Assembly: GCF_000091045.1 (NCBI RefSeq)
Contig: NC_006694.1
Location: 416,501 to 480,500 of the forward strand
DNA length: 64,000 nt
Direction: 5' to 3'
DNA from: Cryptococcus deneoformans JEC21
Taxonomy: Eukaryota > Basidiomycota > Tremellomycetes > Tremellales > Cryptococcaceae
Positions 47,148-59,172 of the stretch are shown here, one piece after another. Below the pieces are notes generated by a model, which worked only from the letters and a program-made list of their open reading frames with translations, was not told where the DNA came from and did no database searches. Each line of letters starts with the position of its first letter. Position 1 is the stretch's first letter. Position numbers and translations under genes: made by a program.

Positions 47148-48532
47148 ATGAAGGAGAAGCAAGTTCCTGTCACAAGTAAGTCAGAGGGCAGGGAAGAAGC
47201 AGAACGGTCCTCCGCACTGGGGGTCGACGACGAGAAGAAACAAAGTTCCGACCACCAGCAATTCAGTGGCGAAAGTGGAAATGTTCAAACACTGCAAAAG
47301 AAAAAGTCGTTCTTTGGCAGTGTCAACTTGAAGAAGAAGGTGAAACGGTGAGCACTCTTCTGACTCATATAGGTTGGCTTGGTTGATCGATGATAACCCC
47401 AACTGATAGCTTCGCTTCACAAATTATGAAAGGTAAACCAGCTAGTCCAACTGCTTTTCCCACTCCACCTACAGAGTTGCACCCACCCCTTCCTTCACCT
47501 CAACCAAAGTCTCGGCGAATGCCGAGACCGTCGTTGAACAAAACCAGTCAGACTTTCCAGAACACCCTTCGGTGGGCCAACAAGTCCACGGCCAGTCAAG
47601 TATCCTTCCCCAAAAAGCCTCGAAAGACTGCGTCATGGCCTCCTCCTACGATGTCTTCCAATCACCTTCCTGTTATTAAGCAGAGCAATAACCTCCATCG
47701 ACGCCCTTCCAGTGTGTACATCAAGAATCTCCGAAAGGCAATCAAGATGGACACTGGCCATATGCTCAATGTCCCTTCCTTGAGAGCAGCCGCTAATACC
47801 AGGCCCAATTCATACGGTACTCTTCAGCGACAACTAGCCAGATTGCAATTGTGCGACGAGGCGCTTACCAATAGAGTCCAACGACGTTCTCAGGACAAAA
47901 TCCGTGGCAACAAAGACGAAGCCACCGTGCCAAAAAATACGATAATGCCCAGCTTTTCAAAGCAATATTCGTGTGTTTCGTTGGATCAAGAGAAAGATCA
48001 GAGTCTACCGGCTATCTCGCTCTTTTGTCCGGACGGGAACCCCTCGGGATTGTCAACACCCTCTCTGACGAATGAATCTTCGCAAACATCACTCTTTGAA
48101 CTCAAACGGGTCTCTTCCCTTCCTACCGCAATCCAAGGCGAAAAGAGCAATAATAATGATGTGCTTGTCGAGATATCCACCCGGATTTTTAATCGGTCGC
48201 CAGACTCGTCAGTTTCCGATTTGCAGCAGCATCTCCAAGAGCCAAAGCACCACATCAAGAAACGGTCCGAAAAGCGAAAAGACACGGCTCGTGAAACTTC
48301 TGCAAGTCAGTCTGCCTGCGGTTACCAGTCCGAAAAGCCCAGACAGCATCACCCAAATACGGCTTACACCAAGCAGATTTCAAAAGATAAGTTGAATGTA
48401 GGCCCAGTATACCCCAACCAGAGACGACGACCAAGTGAAGTGGGGAGAGCTAAAACTCTTCGAGGACCTGTCACTACGCCGAACCAGATACCTGACTTTG
48501 AATCGATGCTCTCCATTTACGCTCATTTTTGA
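47148..48532 (+). CDS. basic, low-complexity protein of unknown function
   Basis: Two exons (47148-47347, 47410-48532) joined by a 62-nt intron give 440 aa. The start MKEKQVPVTSKSEG follows a pyrimidine tract. The protein is rich in Ser, Lys, Arg and Pro (KKKSFFGSVNLKKKVKR, PTAFPTPPTELHPPLPSP, KNLRKAIKMDTGHML) with no recognised domain and no membrane segment. Several basic clusters could be nuclear signals. It is probably a lineage-restricted fungal protein. Confidence 0.6.
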
Positions 48533-48873
48533 ATTGCTTGATCATGGTGCAATGACAGGAATTGCAGATGCTCTTGAAAGTGAGTGCTCACACGCCCAGA
48601 CTTTTGAAGATCCCAATCTCACATGTTGATTTCTGAAGAAATAACGCGATGAATAAGGATTAATGATCCAACTTGGTGGAGTCGGTATATATGAGATAAT
48701 CGAACATGCTGGGCAGGGTTTTTGGAAATTTATTTTGTAGACCTAAAGGCGATCTGTAATATACAGAACCGCTCCATGACGAAAGCAGTTAGTTACATGT
48801 CACTCAAGATTTCAGATGAGCTCAAGATATATCGTGAAATTTGGAAAACATTGCTGGTTGCATAAAAAGCTGC
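48533..48873. other. convergent intergenic region
   Basis: A 341-bp AT-rich gap between the stop of the basic protein and the stop of PTH2. It is expected to hold both 3' untranslated regions. I see nothing else. Confidence 0.45.
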
Positions 48874-49743
48874 TCAAAGAAGCTTGAGCTTGCCGGTAAT
48901 GGTGTTGATGAGCTTGGCGGGACCGCTGAAATGACGATCAGACTCGGATTACGTGCAGGAAAGATTCTGACATACGGTCCAATGCCGACGATGGTTTTCG
49001 ATCCGGGAGCAACTTGTGTTCGTCCGCTAAGCAAATCATCAGCGTCCTATAGGCCCGTGAATCAAGAAAAGGCGACGAACGCATCTCTAATAGTCCGAGC
49101 ACAGAGATTGACGCTTCGAGCCTGGGCGGCGAGGGTCTCAATCTCTTCAGTATTGGCCCCGCGAAGCGCAATTTTCGGTTGTCTGGAAAGTCGGATCAGC
49201 CACATAAAGCTTGCGATGGCAGGCTATAGGCTCACCCTTGCATTTGCCATGCTTTGAAGAGCTGTAACAATAGTCAGCAGTTGTTAAACCGTAGCTATAG
49301 CTTCCCTTACCTTGGGGTTGGCCTCCTTGAGGGTCATCGCACACGCCAAAGTAGCATGACCAGCCTGCGCAGCAATCTTTCCCTTAGTCATCTTCAACTC
49401 ATCATTCACGACCAACACCAACTTCATCTCTTCAAAGCTGCTATACTTGATGTTGGAAAGATCGGTTGCGAGTGCAGCGGCATTGTCAGAAGCATCAGAC
49501 TCGGTGTCAGAGGCTGACTCGTAGTCATCTTGCTGTTGGAATTTTCTCGGGGATCTAGTGCCCTTGGGAGACTTGGGGGCGGCAACGGCTGAGGTAGAGC
49601 GAGAGAGGAGAGAATGGGCCTGGTAGCCCAAAGTGAAGGCAAGAATGGAAAATATGATAGATGGGAAGATCCCTGCTCATGCGTCAGTCATATCAGCTAG
49701 CGATTTCAAAGCCTGTCTCACCTTCCATTCTAATGGTGCTCAT
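48874..49743 (-). CDS. PTH2: peptidyl-tRNA hydrolase 2 (Pth2 type), membrane anchored
   Basis: Six exons (49743-49722, 49672-49311, 49261-49236, 49182-49081, 49026-48976, 48925-48874) encode 204 aa. A single N-terminal helix (IFPSIIFSILAFTLGYQA) and a Ser/Asp-rich linker precede the catalytic domain: KLVLVVNDELKMTKGKIAAQ, AGHATLACAMTL, LFKAWQMQGQPKIALRG, LAAQARSVNLCARTIRDAGRT, APGSKTIVGIGPGPAKLI. Pth2 cleaves peptidyl-tRNA released by stalled ribosomes; the anchored form sits on the outer mitochondrial membrane. Confidence 0.93.
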
Positions 49744-49975
49744 TTTGTGGATTATTGTGACTAACCAAAAAGATACTTTCAAAAGATACTTCCAGTGACA
49801 CACCAGTTTTCGAAGATCGCAAGTGGAGATAAATATTATGACATCATCACATTCCTCCCACCGGTTCTCTCTGACTTTAACGACTGACACCTCGATGCTA
49901 TGACTTTCTGTGCCCTTTTCAGTTACATCTTCATAAATCACCGCCACAAGCATAGACAGCAGAGGGTACCGCAAG

Positions 49976-50942
49976 ATGACCGCCACATATAGCACCACGG
50001 GGACAGTCTCAAATCCTCTTGATCTCTCTCAAATTCAGGGCGAACATACCTCTGTCAATCTCTCGTCATCAAACAAGAAAAACGTCAAGCCTAACGTCAA
50101 GGTCACACTCACCAGTCTGACTCCCAATAACGTGAGCCAATCATCTAAAGCGTAGGGAATGGCCTTCTCAATCTGACTTTTCGATGGGTGGTAGTCTGGA
50201 ACATTACGGAAGATCAACTCTGTGGTGATCCCCATCGTTTACTCGGAAAAGTTCTACAAGGACGTACTGGATCCTTTGCTTGATGATGTAAACAAGCTCA
50301 GTAAGTCTAACTCTATGATGAAAATTCCGTCGGCTCAAACAAAGTCGGGTGGATTGAAATGCTGACAATGGTGATGACAGTTTACTACGCGGATATCCCT
50401 GTCGGTGCGATTTGCTGTAAATATGAGAACCTTTCAAAGGGCTCCAAAGAACCCCCCACCCTCGTCATATTGACTCTCGCGTAGGTATCCCAAGCGAATT
50501 ACTCTCTTTCCTTCTTTCTGACATTACCATTTAGCATCCTCGCCCCCTACCGTTCCCTTTCCCTCGGCACTTCTCTTCTCCGCTCAGCGATGCACGCCGC
50601 TATCCATCCCACCACCCCTCCACCACCCATTCCTTCCGATAAACAGACCAATACCCGTGCTCAGCTGACCGTTGCTGCCCCGAGGGTCAAGGTGAACAGG
50701 GCGTTGGCGCATGTGCAGGTTGGGAATGATGAGGCGAAAAGGTTTTATGAAAGGTTGGGTTTCAAGGAGGTTGGAATGTGAGTTATGAGCTCTCCAGGGT
50801 ATGTGTGCCTGGTTATGGCTGATAAATATTCAGCGAGGAGAACTATTACTCCAAAATGGAACCTCGAGGAGCGATCTTGATGGTCTGCGACGATCTCGCC
50901 ATTGCCCTTGGTGAAAAGACCGAGGCCAACGGCTCTGTTTAA
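49976..50942 (+). CDS. GNAT N-acetyltransferase, NAA50 (Nat5)-like
   Basis: Five exons (49976-50131, 50213-50300, 50381-50480, 50535-50777, 50834-50942) encode 231 aa. NAA50-like blocks are VTLTSLTPNNINSVVIPIVYSEKFYKDVL, YYADIPVGAICCKYE, VILTLAILAPYRSLSLGTSLL (acetyl-CoA loop, with R/Q-x-x-G-x-G/A relaxed to RSLSLG), AHVQVGNDEAKRFYERLGFKEVG and ENYYSKMEPRGAILM. A 40-residue insert rich in Pro and Thr sits between motifs A and B. The enzyme acetylates protein N-termini, often with the NatA complex. Confidence 0.82.
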
Positions 50943-51319
50943 GGCGTTTTGTATGGAGTCTTGATTAAAAGGATAGTACTGCTGCATTTATATACCATGC
51001 ATATTTGCTATTGAACCTTTTACAAGGACTATTCATTGTAGAGTGACTACATACCATAAAACTATCGTGTATAGTCATCGCGACTCATATTTCCAGGCGT
51101 ATCGCGGATACAAAAAACATATCTTTTATTGATGCGTTAAGAGCATTAGAGACCAAAAGAATGAAAGGAAACGAAAGGATAAGTCCAGAAAAAAATGAAC
51201 GAAATATAATCAGGCTCGACTTGCCTTTTTTTTCCACAATCGACAGGAATTGATACTATGATGCGCAGTCATAGCCAATTCGCCTGAGTTTCCACCAACA
51301 CCGAATGGCCTCATAAGTG
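50943..51319. other. convergent intergenic region, NAA50-like and Myb-like genes
   Basis: A 377-bp gap between two stop codons, AT-rich with short A and T runs. Consistent with 3' untranslated regions; no gene seen. Confidence 0.45.
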
Positions 51320-52900
51320 TCAAAGATTCCTCCGCTTGACCAAATTCGCCAACCACATCTTCCTCAACGGTTCTCGCTTGATAGCGAGATACGTATCAGC
51401 CGCCGCTACATTCATTTCAAACTCTGCCATCACCTCTACCATATCCTCATCGCGCATTTCCGACTCTTGCAGTTGAAGTTGCAACAAAGCTTCAGTCCTT
51501 CTTTGTGCTTCAGTCAGGCCTGCCACAGCCATTTCGGGCGCTTGTAACGTCAAGTTGGGAGCGGACCCGGGGGTGGGAGGGGTATAGGGTTTGATACGTA
51601 ATCCCGGTGGTGTTTGGAGAAGAGTATGGTCGAGCATGGCTGGTGTAGATGTGGAAAATTCGGGAGATTGTTGGTCGCCTTGATTTCCTGATCCAGCGTT
51701 GGGTCCACGGCCCGGATTTCCCGTATCCAGATGAGCAGGGTTACCCGTATTCTGCATGGAATAACCGAATGGTCCATTTTGATGCATGCCGCTTAGCTGA
51801 TGGGTGATCATTGGGCGGGACGAGGTACGCGGCTTTTTGGGAGGGCTACCCTGTGGTATCATGTGATGTTGCTGAGAGGAGCCGTTTAAGAGTGAAGGAT
51901 CAAACGGCATGGTACGCTTCTGTGGAAGGAAAGCTTGTGACTGCGGGAAAAAAAGTTAGTATTCTATTGTATAGATTTTATGAAATTGTACTTACTCCGT
52001 TGGACAATCCAAATGATCCATCAAAATCCCCCTCGCCGCCTCCCTGTTCTCCGCTTTCCCAACTAAATACATTATGATCAGTCTGCATTGAAGTAGCTCC
52101 AAGTTGTACAAGCCCATTTCCGTTCACCGGATCGTGCATTCCTGGGTGTCCATGGGGATGATGTTGACTGCTCGACATTGGTGTCATTTGTCCATTAGTT
52201 GGCAAGCTGCTATGCGAATGTTGCCTGCTCAAGTGACCTACTTGGGCCATAGTTATCGGTTGCGGAACTTGGGCCATTTGGGCAGGAGTTGAGGTATTGG
52301 GATTGGGAGTGCTTAGATTCATCAAGCTGGACGAGGAAGAAATGGAAGTGTGACGAGTTTTGGTGTTTCGCGGAGCCCTGCGGCAGGAATCATTGGCGCA
52401 GAGGATGGCGAGTGAGTCGTAATGTGGGAGATGAATTTTGCGGTATTTGTATGCGTCCATTTCCTACATAGAGTCAGCTTGGATGTTATGAAGGTGGCTT
52501 ACCTTTTCGGCATTCATCCACGCCTCTGGAGAAGCGGACAGTCTATGAGTGTTGTGATCCCACGAAAATCCAGGTAGAACCTCCATTTCCTTGACCAGAC
52601 GATAATCCCTTTGCAGCTGTAGTACGTTAATTGTAGCACCGACATGATGAAACCTGGACCCACCCTCTGCCATCTGCTCCTACAAGCCTCTGGGGTTTTT
52701 GGCCCACCCACAAAGTTTGAATTTTCGAGCAACCGAGCGGCCTCTTTCCATACCTCAGGCTTAAAACCGTTATCTACCGTGCGGCCAGTATCCCGTTCAC
52801 GCAACAAGACGTCAACAAGGATATCGGTATCCGAGTCACTCCAATGGGCTGAACGTTTGCGGTCTTTGGGAAAAAAAGGCTCATTGGAAGGCGTTGACAT
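51320..52900 (-). CDS. Myb/SANT-like DNA-binding domain protein
   Basis: Four exons (52900-52664, 52616-52503, 52463-51996, 51940-51320) encode 479 aa. The N-terminal domain (AHWSDSDTDILVDVLLRERD, VWKEAARLLE, TPEACRSRWQRLQRDYRLVKEM, GFSWDHNTHRLSASPEAWMN) follows the Myb/SANT-like pattern used by plant and fungal trihelix-type or transposase-derived regulators. The remainder is Gln/His/Ser/Pro-rich, with a KKPRTSSRP basic patch and a C-terminal helical block (EVMAEFEMNVAAADTYLAIKREPLRKMWLANLV). Intron 2 is only 39 nt. Likely a nuclear regulator; targets unknown. Confidence 0.75.
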
Positions 52901-52991
52901 GATTACGGTGTCCGTGGAACAAGAGAAAAAAGGGGACCGGAAATGTACGACCGGTGCTTAACGACTGAGCGATAAGACGGCCACTTCGTCC

Positions 52992-53290
52992 CTAGGCGAG
53001 CAGAGGGCGTGTAGAGAGGAGGGGGTGCTTGGGATTGTGGATTCTGAGGAGGTCAGATCTTGAAGAGACCTGATGATCTAGAGCTGCGTGGGCGCAGAGT
53101 GAGCGGGACGGCCGCAGCAGACAGGAATTGAGGCAGACGTACTAGGGACATCTACAGCACCAGACTCTTGCCCGCCTATAGATATTGCTGCCGGTCTGAG
53201 GGGATCGAGTACGTGCAGCTGTGGAGTCGAGCTGCTGGCTATTGAAAGTGACAACGGATTAACTAAAGAGTGAAGAACACTGGTGATCAT
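52992..53290 (-). CDS. candidate 79-aa protein, intron-split ORF
   Basis: An ATG at 53290 opens a 148-nt exon (53290-53143) that joins in phase, through a 59-nt GTACGT...CGCAG intron (53142-53084), to a 92-nt exon (53083-52992) ending in TAG. The product reads like a compact soluble protein (LDPLRPAAISIGGQESGAVD, SSRSDLLRIHNPKHPLL). I do not recognise it. The intron has consensus ends and typical length, and the ORF fills the gap between the Myb-like gene and the SSL1 promoter. No homology support could be tested here. Confidence 0.4.
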
Positions 53291-53511
53291 TATTACATAC
53301 TCCCGCAAGGCTTCCCGCGATAATCACACATCACATTTGCATCATTCCCTCCGTATCCCTATACTCTCACCCATCCCATATACCATCCTCGAAATCCATA
53401 CAGAGTATCTCCAGCAGCTCTGGCAACTGCTCTGTGAAAAAACAAGTCCGAAAAACGGTCCAGTACCGGTTAATATAGCTCAATCTACCCACTCGCCTGC
53501 TCTCTTTAACC

Positions 53512-55257
53512 ATGCCTCTCGATCTCAACTATGCACCAGGGTCTGAAGATGAAGAGGAGGACAACATCGATGACGAGGACTTCCCAGGCCCATCTTCACG
53601 GAGGCAAGCTAGAGGAGCTGCTGGAAAGGGCAAGGGCAAGAACAAGGACGTAGGTACTCAGTCGCTACCTGATGGCTCTCATTTGACAAGCTATCCGATC
53701 AGACCGGAAGGCAGGCTTGGGAAGGGGAGTACCAGAAGTCATGGGATATCGTTCAAGAGGATGAGAGCGGCTCCCTAGAGTCTGCCGTAGAGACTCTGCT
53801 TGCACGAGGCAGACGGAAAAGGTGGATTTGTTCTATTACGCCTCTGAAAGGATAAGGCTGACCTGCACCGCAGAGCGTTGATGTCAGATACTCCCGTGAG
53901 ACGGTCTATTATCCGGCACGTGTTCATTATCATCGACTTGTCAGAATCCATGTTAGATAAGGACTACCGGCCGACAAGGTACATGCTTCACAAGTACCCG
54001 CTCTCGGGGGTCAGCGATACTGATCTTTTTAACCAGATTCGAGGTCATCCTAGGATACCTCCGAACATATGTCGTCGAGTGGTTTGATCAGAATCCTCTA
54101 GGCCAGATCGGTGTCATTGCCATGCGTGATCGATTATCAGAAGTCTTGATACCCATGGGAGGCAAGTTTATCCCCCCTCACACTTGCCGTAGCTCTCAAC
54201 TGAACGTTACAGCCTCCAATAGGAAGTCCCGAAGAGATTGTTCGCGCCCTTTCGGACAAGCGTAAACTCGAACCGTCAGGCGAACCGTCCCTCCAAAACG
54301 GTCTTGTCATGGCCAAGGGCGGTATGGCCCATTTACCCTCTACCTCTTCCCTTGAAATCCTCGTCATCTTCTCCGCTATATCCACCGCCGACCCCGACGG
54401 ACCGATCACTATTCACAATGTGCTCGATACTCTGGCAACAGGGCATATACGTACATCCATCCTCTCTCTCTCGGGAGAAATCAAGATTTGTAAACAAATT
54501 GCCGAGCGGACGGGAGGTAAATTCGGTGTAGCTCTGGATCAAGAACATTTAAAAGATTTGTTATGGGAAACTATCCCTCCGCCCGCGACGACCATCGCAC
54601 CCGTCACAGCCAATGTCCGTTCAGCACTCGCCGCTGGTGGCCGTGGTCCGAACCAAACAGGGGAGCGAGCGCCTGCAGGCGATCTCATGGTGATGGGGTT
54701 CCCTATTCGCTTACCCCTTGGCGGAGAAACAATGTGTGCCTGTCATGGGTTGTTGAGAAAGGGAGGATATCTCTGTCCGAGATGTGGGAGTAAGCTTTGT
54801 GATGTACCGACGGATTGTGAGGTATGTGGGTTGATGGTGGTTAGCAGTCCCCATCTCGCTCGAAGGTAGGTCACTTCATGTTTGATTGAAACATGGTTTT
54901 GCTGATCGAACCGCGAAAAAAAAAATTTAAAAAAAATAGCTTCTGGTTCTTATTCCCTGTGGCCAATTATGGTCCATTATCTATCGAGGATGTGGTGGAA
55001 TCGAGCGAGACATGCTTTGGGTGTGATAGCGAGTTTTCCGATGTACGTCTCTTTGACTCTCTTAATCATCTTTTGAAAAACTATGTATCGCTAATCAAGA
55101 GGTCAAGGCTACCGCGATCAATGCTGGCGTAGCCCAAGTTGAAGATGGTGTGAGCCCCACGGGACGGTATAGATGCGCCAAGTGCAAGCATGATTTCTGT
55201 GCCGACTGTGATCTCTACATCCACGACACACTACACACCTGCCCTGGGTGTTCGTAA
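53512..55257 (+). CDS. SSL1: TFIIH core subunit Ssl1/p44
   Basis: Seven exons (53512-53649, 53715-53821, 53874-53978, 54037-54161, 54223-54865, 54940-55042, 55102-55257) encode 458 aa. [20 protein letters not shown] and [22 protein letters not shown] start the von Willebrand A fold (DLSES is the MIDAS-like motif). It continues with [20 protein letters not shown] and [19 protein letters not shown]. The C-terminus has the zinc-binding [20 protein letters not shown] and a C4C4 RING ([36 protein letters not shown]). It activates the XPD helicase in transcription and excision repair. Intron 4 (54162-54222) begins GCAAGT, a GC-AG junction. Confidence 0.92.
54162..54222 (+). other. GC-AG intron in SSL1
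   Basis: Exon 4 ends GGAG and the intron begins GCAAGT. With the acceptor AATAG the reading continues [12 protein letters not shown]. The only nearby GT (AAGTTT) gives a wrong frame with either acceptor. Confidence 0.65.
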
Positions 55258-55494
55258 TAGCCAACCCCCCCTCTTGAACTTGGAACATGAGAAACAGTAT
55301 AATGCATAATCACCACACCGTTACCAATTGATACACACTAGATCATACAGATGCATGTTTTCGTTACAAATAATAGAAAGAAAAAAGAAAAAGAAAAGTC
55401 CGCTGTCGTACATGGATCGTCCGTATACTATGCTATACTGAAAATCATCAAGCACTATGCTGCTGTTATCCATGACACAAAATGTCCGCTTGCG

Positions 55495-57952
55495 TTAAAC
55501 CAAGAGTCCACCCATTATCATCCCAATCACCATGACTCCCATCCCAACTACCGTCTCCGCCCCCATCCTCCTGGGCGCGGCACTACTCGACCCATCATCA
55601 CTCACGTTACTCCCCCCCCCATTATTCCCTACTGCGATACTACTAACCGCGCTGTTATCCACACTTATCACGGGCACATCCATCACCTCGTACGCGCTGC
55701 TATTCGCCAAACCCAAGTACTGCGGTGCACCGGGCTGAAGGAGTGCAGGGGTGGCAGAGTATACGTACGTGGGGGTTGGGAATGTCGGGTCTGGGAGGAC
55801 GGCGTTGGGCAAGGCGGTTTGAAGGGTGGTGGTGAGCGATAGGGCGGCGATGGAGGTGGGTGTAGGCGAGTTACCGTCGGCGGTAGAGGTGGTGATGGAG
55901 TTGTAGTCATCCGTAGAGTTGCTGGCGACGGATGTGGATTCAAGTGGGAGGAAACCGACCAGCGGCGCTTGTTTCCCGTTGATTCCATAGCTGTTTTGAG
56001 CGATTACGTGTAGTGTCAGCAGCTGGCAAAATCGCACAAATCAATGTAGAAAATAAATCAAAAAAATCACCTAAAGATAGTATACACATTCTTTAAAAAC
56101 GGAGTACCCAGTTGCCAATCAATCCCGTCGCCTGTCGCGGGCTGAGCGATAGGCCAAGCGAGACACATGCTTGACTGTGCGATACCGGCATAAATCCAAT
56201 CAGACGGCTGGAGCTGGATGTACCTCCCACTATACGATTTTTTTGCTCGTTAGCACAATCTTATTTAGTAATCATAAAAAAACACGGGCGTACCCGAAAG
56301 AGAATCCCAAAGTCATTCGAGTATTACAAGGCACCGCCCATTGACCTTCTGATACTTCTCGCGCATCAGTGATCAAGCGAAACAGCTTGACCACATCCTG
56401 CTGTGGTCCCGCGATACCGTTAAACCCTGCATCAAGCAAGGCCACGGAGCCGAGGCCGATCGAGGCGTAAGACGAGTTGATACCGACGTCTGTACCGTTC
56501 ACAGTCACGCTTTCAAGGTCGAGTGCCCAGTAAAGGTATTCTTCTTGGGATAGTTCGGAAACGGTCGAGGGGAAAGCGTCGAGTTGGGATTCATCGCTCC
56601 GTTTACGTTGTGCGTCGGAAGTAGATGCCGCTTCGCTGTTCTCGCTCGTCGACGAAGCTGATAGAGTACCAGTGCTCGCCGTGAGAGCTTGCTCCTCTGT
56701 AGCCGTATCATTCGCCGAGACAGGTTGCCCAAAAGGCACCACATCATGCCACTCGATATCCCCTACCGTCCTGCCTGATCCCTCGGTATCATCGACATAA
56801 TAACTCGACAGGCCACCCAAAGTGAGCGAGCCGATAGATGGCCTGTAGCGTGATGATGCAGAGGCGGCGGCTGAAGACGAGGAAGAGGTGGAGGTTGAAG
56901 AGGATTTGATAGGGGCGGACAAGGCGAGTGCGAATACAGGGTAAGGCAGGTGTGGTGTCCGTACGAGGTTTTCGAGAAGAGTGGGAAAGTAAGCCGGGCG
57001 GGATGCGCTGGCTGTAGACGCGCTCGCGGTCCCCGTCGCATTGGACACTGTCGAAACAGATGTTTCATTCGCGAGACTGCTACTGCTTGTAGAAGCAATC
57101 GTATTTGCCTGTTCATGCTTTTCAAAAAGCACATGCGTCAAAGTAGATAATCTCGGGAAACCCAGGCCGAGAATCCCAGAACTCTTTTGACTGCTCAGCG
57201 TCAGATTCGTCGCATTGATCATCCCAAACACTTGGCCTTGCAGCACACTGTCTCCCAGGATGATCGTCTCTGTCGCCAAGAAGCCAGATGCGACTGTCCC
57301 GTCCGCATAGCTCGTATTCCACACTGTCTGATTCGAGTCGATCGATTCGAAACCGGCAGAATGCTTGGAGACGTCATAGTATGGGTTCGTCGTGGTTCCA
57401 AGTGATGTAGGACAATGGGAGCCGCACAAGGTGGAGGCGAGGAGGATATCGGACGAGGCGAGGTCTAATTGGAGAGGGTAGGTGGTCGGCGGTGAACCTA
57501 TTGACACGGGCACAACAAACGTGCTTCATTGGTTTTTTCGTCCCATCAACTTGATGTCTTTATTTATTTGTGACAACAACTCACTTTTGGCTTGTCCCTA
57601 AAGGTAGCAGAGTACCATTATCTGACCGCTTGACCATCCCCCGATCCTCTCTTCCGACCAAATCGAGCTCCACACCGCCTACACCCACAAACGGCGGCGG
57701 TGTACTCCTCCTCCTCCTCTCCACGGACCTCTTGCGCGCACTGGCTTTCCGTATCAGTTGTTCGCCATGACCACGATCCCGAGTGATTGCGCGTTCGGGC
57801 ATGTCTACTGCCTGGCGAGTAGCGGCATGATGGACTGATTCGGGCGAGAGGCCATTGTGCGAATCGGTATTATCGAGGGTAGCGACGGTAGCGACGGTAG
57901 CGAAGGAAAGGGGGAGGATGGAGAGGACGGTGAGGATATGGGGTTTGACCAT
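55495..57952 (-). CDS. pepsin-like aspartic protease homologue, GPI-anchored, altered active site
   Basis: Four exons (57952-57585, 57523-56294, 56229-56071, 55990-55495) encode 750 aa. A signal peptide (MVKPHILTVLSILPLSFAT), a basic propeptide (RKRSVERRRRS) and the pepsin fold follow (PVSIGSPPTTYPLQLDLASSD, VWNTSYADGTVASGFLATE, SSGILGLGFP). Catalytic triads are unusual: the first reads D-L-A-S (residue 143) instead of D-T/S-G-S/T, and the second D-A-G-F (about residue 487). The lobes carry long Ser/Thr-rich, N-glycosylation-prone inserts. The C-terminus ends in a hydrophobic helix (VVGMGVMVIGMIMGGLLV) after a small-residue stretch, typical of a GPI signal. It could be a divergent yapsin or a catalytically weak relative. 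Confidence 0.82.
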
Positions 57953-58403
57953 GTTTGTTTAGGGAATGGTCGGTAGGGTGTGTGTGGAAAGATGTTATAT
58001 GGACATGCGAGTGATTGTATAGCGAGAAGAATTGTAGAGTTTTTTTTTCCCCGCGATGCGCGATTGAAGGCGGTGAAGGCGAAAGTCGCAGCAGCTGTGT
58101 CGAGCTGTGAGTCTGTTGTGGAATGGGTCGTGCCGTGGTCCGGATGGCTGAGGGAGTGTATGCGTATGCTTGTGGGTGATGGATTTCGAGTGCCGGGGAT
58201 GTTATACAATGGACGGTGAAGAGGAAAACGACAAGGCGGGTTCGAAATAACAAGCGCGCGGCGCGTAACAACAATCAAGTCTTGCATGTTCTCTATTCCT
58301 TCTCTACCACTCGCAAACCCACAGCCCTGGACGTTATGCGATGCATTACAATAAACCCGTACTTATGCACACTCTCAACAGCGCTCAACCTCCCCACACC
58401 TCT
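57953..58403. other. upstream region of the aspartic-protease-like gene
   Basis: A 451-bp gap between the protease start and the VPS55 stop, both on the minus strand. It contains a run of T (58031-58038) and GC-rich patches. No additional gene is supported. Confidence 0.45.
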
Positions 58404-59172
58404 CTAAAACTCTTCCTCGTTACCGCCTCCAAACCATCCGGCGTAGACTAGTATCGTGCCGTAGACGAGCATACCGCCCGCAATCGACATCCAGCAAGCA
58501 GCGGGCTGGATCAAGGCAGAGTGGGTGAGTAGCAAGGGGAGGGAAAGACCGGTCATCTACGTTGTCCCATGCATTGCAGGAAATTTACGAATCAGCGGTG
58601 AGGCTTCTCTACTGACGTATAGTTTCGAGGGATGGATCCAAGGGGGAGCCAAGGGAGGTACGTACCACAAGCATACCGGTGAGGAAGCGGCCAAAGTCGA
58701 TATAGGCAGAGTTGAATTCTGGAGAAAGGTCGTCGGCCGAGGCGCAGCGAGAGCATATCCAGTTGGGGAACGGCGCGAGGATGAATGTGAGGGCTGGTTC
58801 GTGTGGGTTCAGGTTAGCCATTCGGTGCGCCCATGCAAGATGTGTGTAGAACAGAATGCGGGGGCTTGGTCAGGAGATGTGCCAAAACGTACCGACAAGG
58901 AGGGGCAACCAGTTTGCCCAGAGCGCACACGACAGGATGACCAGCAGGAAACCTGCGGCCAGGATGAATGAGAGAAGGATGACGGCTGTGTTTCCGGTTG
59001 CGTAAAAGGTCGGGGGGTAGATGTGGCCGCATTCGATATGGGCCGGGAGATGTGCGGATGTGAGAGGGGGGGTGAGAGTGGTGACGAGTGGTGACGAGAG
59101 AGGTGATGAGAGAGTGAGCGGGGGAGACAAAGAGGGATGGACGGGAGACGTACTTTTGAGACCAGCTGTCAT
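58404..59172 (-). CDS. VPS55: endosomal sorting protein Vps55 (LEPROT family)
   Basis: Four exons (59172-59154, 58985-58893, 58793-58666, 58556-58404) encode 130 aa with four membrane helices: TVILLSFILAAGFLLVILSCALWANWLPLLV, LTFILAPFPNWIC, FGRFLTGMLVMTGLSLPLLL and CWMSIAGGMLVYGTILVYAG. CALWANWLPLLV and APFPNWIC are diagnostic of Vps55/OB-RGRP. It acts with Vps68 in late-endosome-to-vacuole transport. Introns here are longer (99-168 nt) than elsewhere in the window. Confidence 0.9.
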
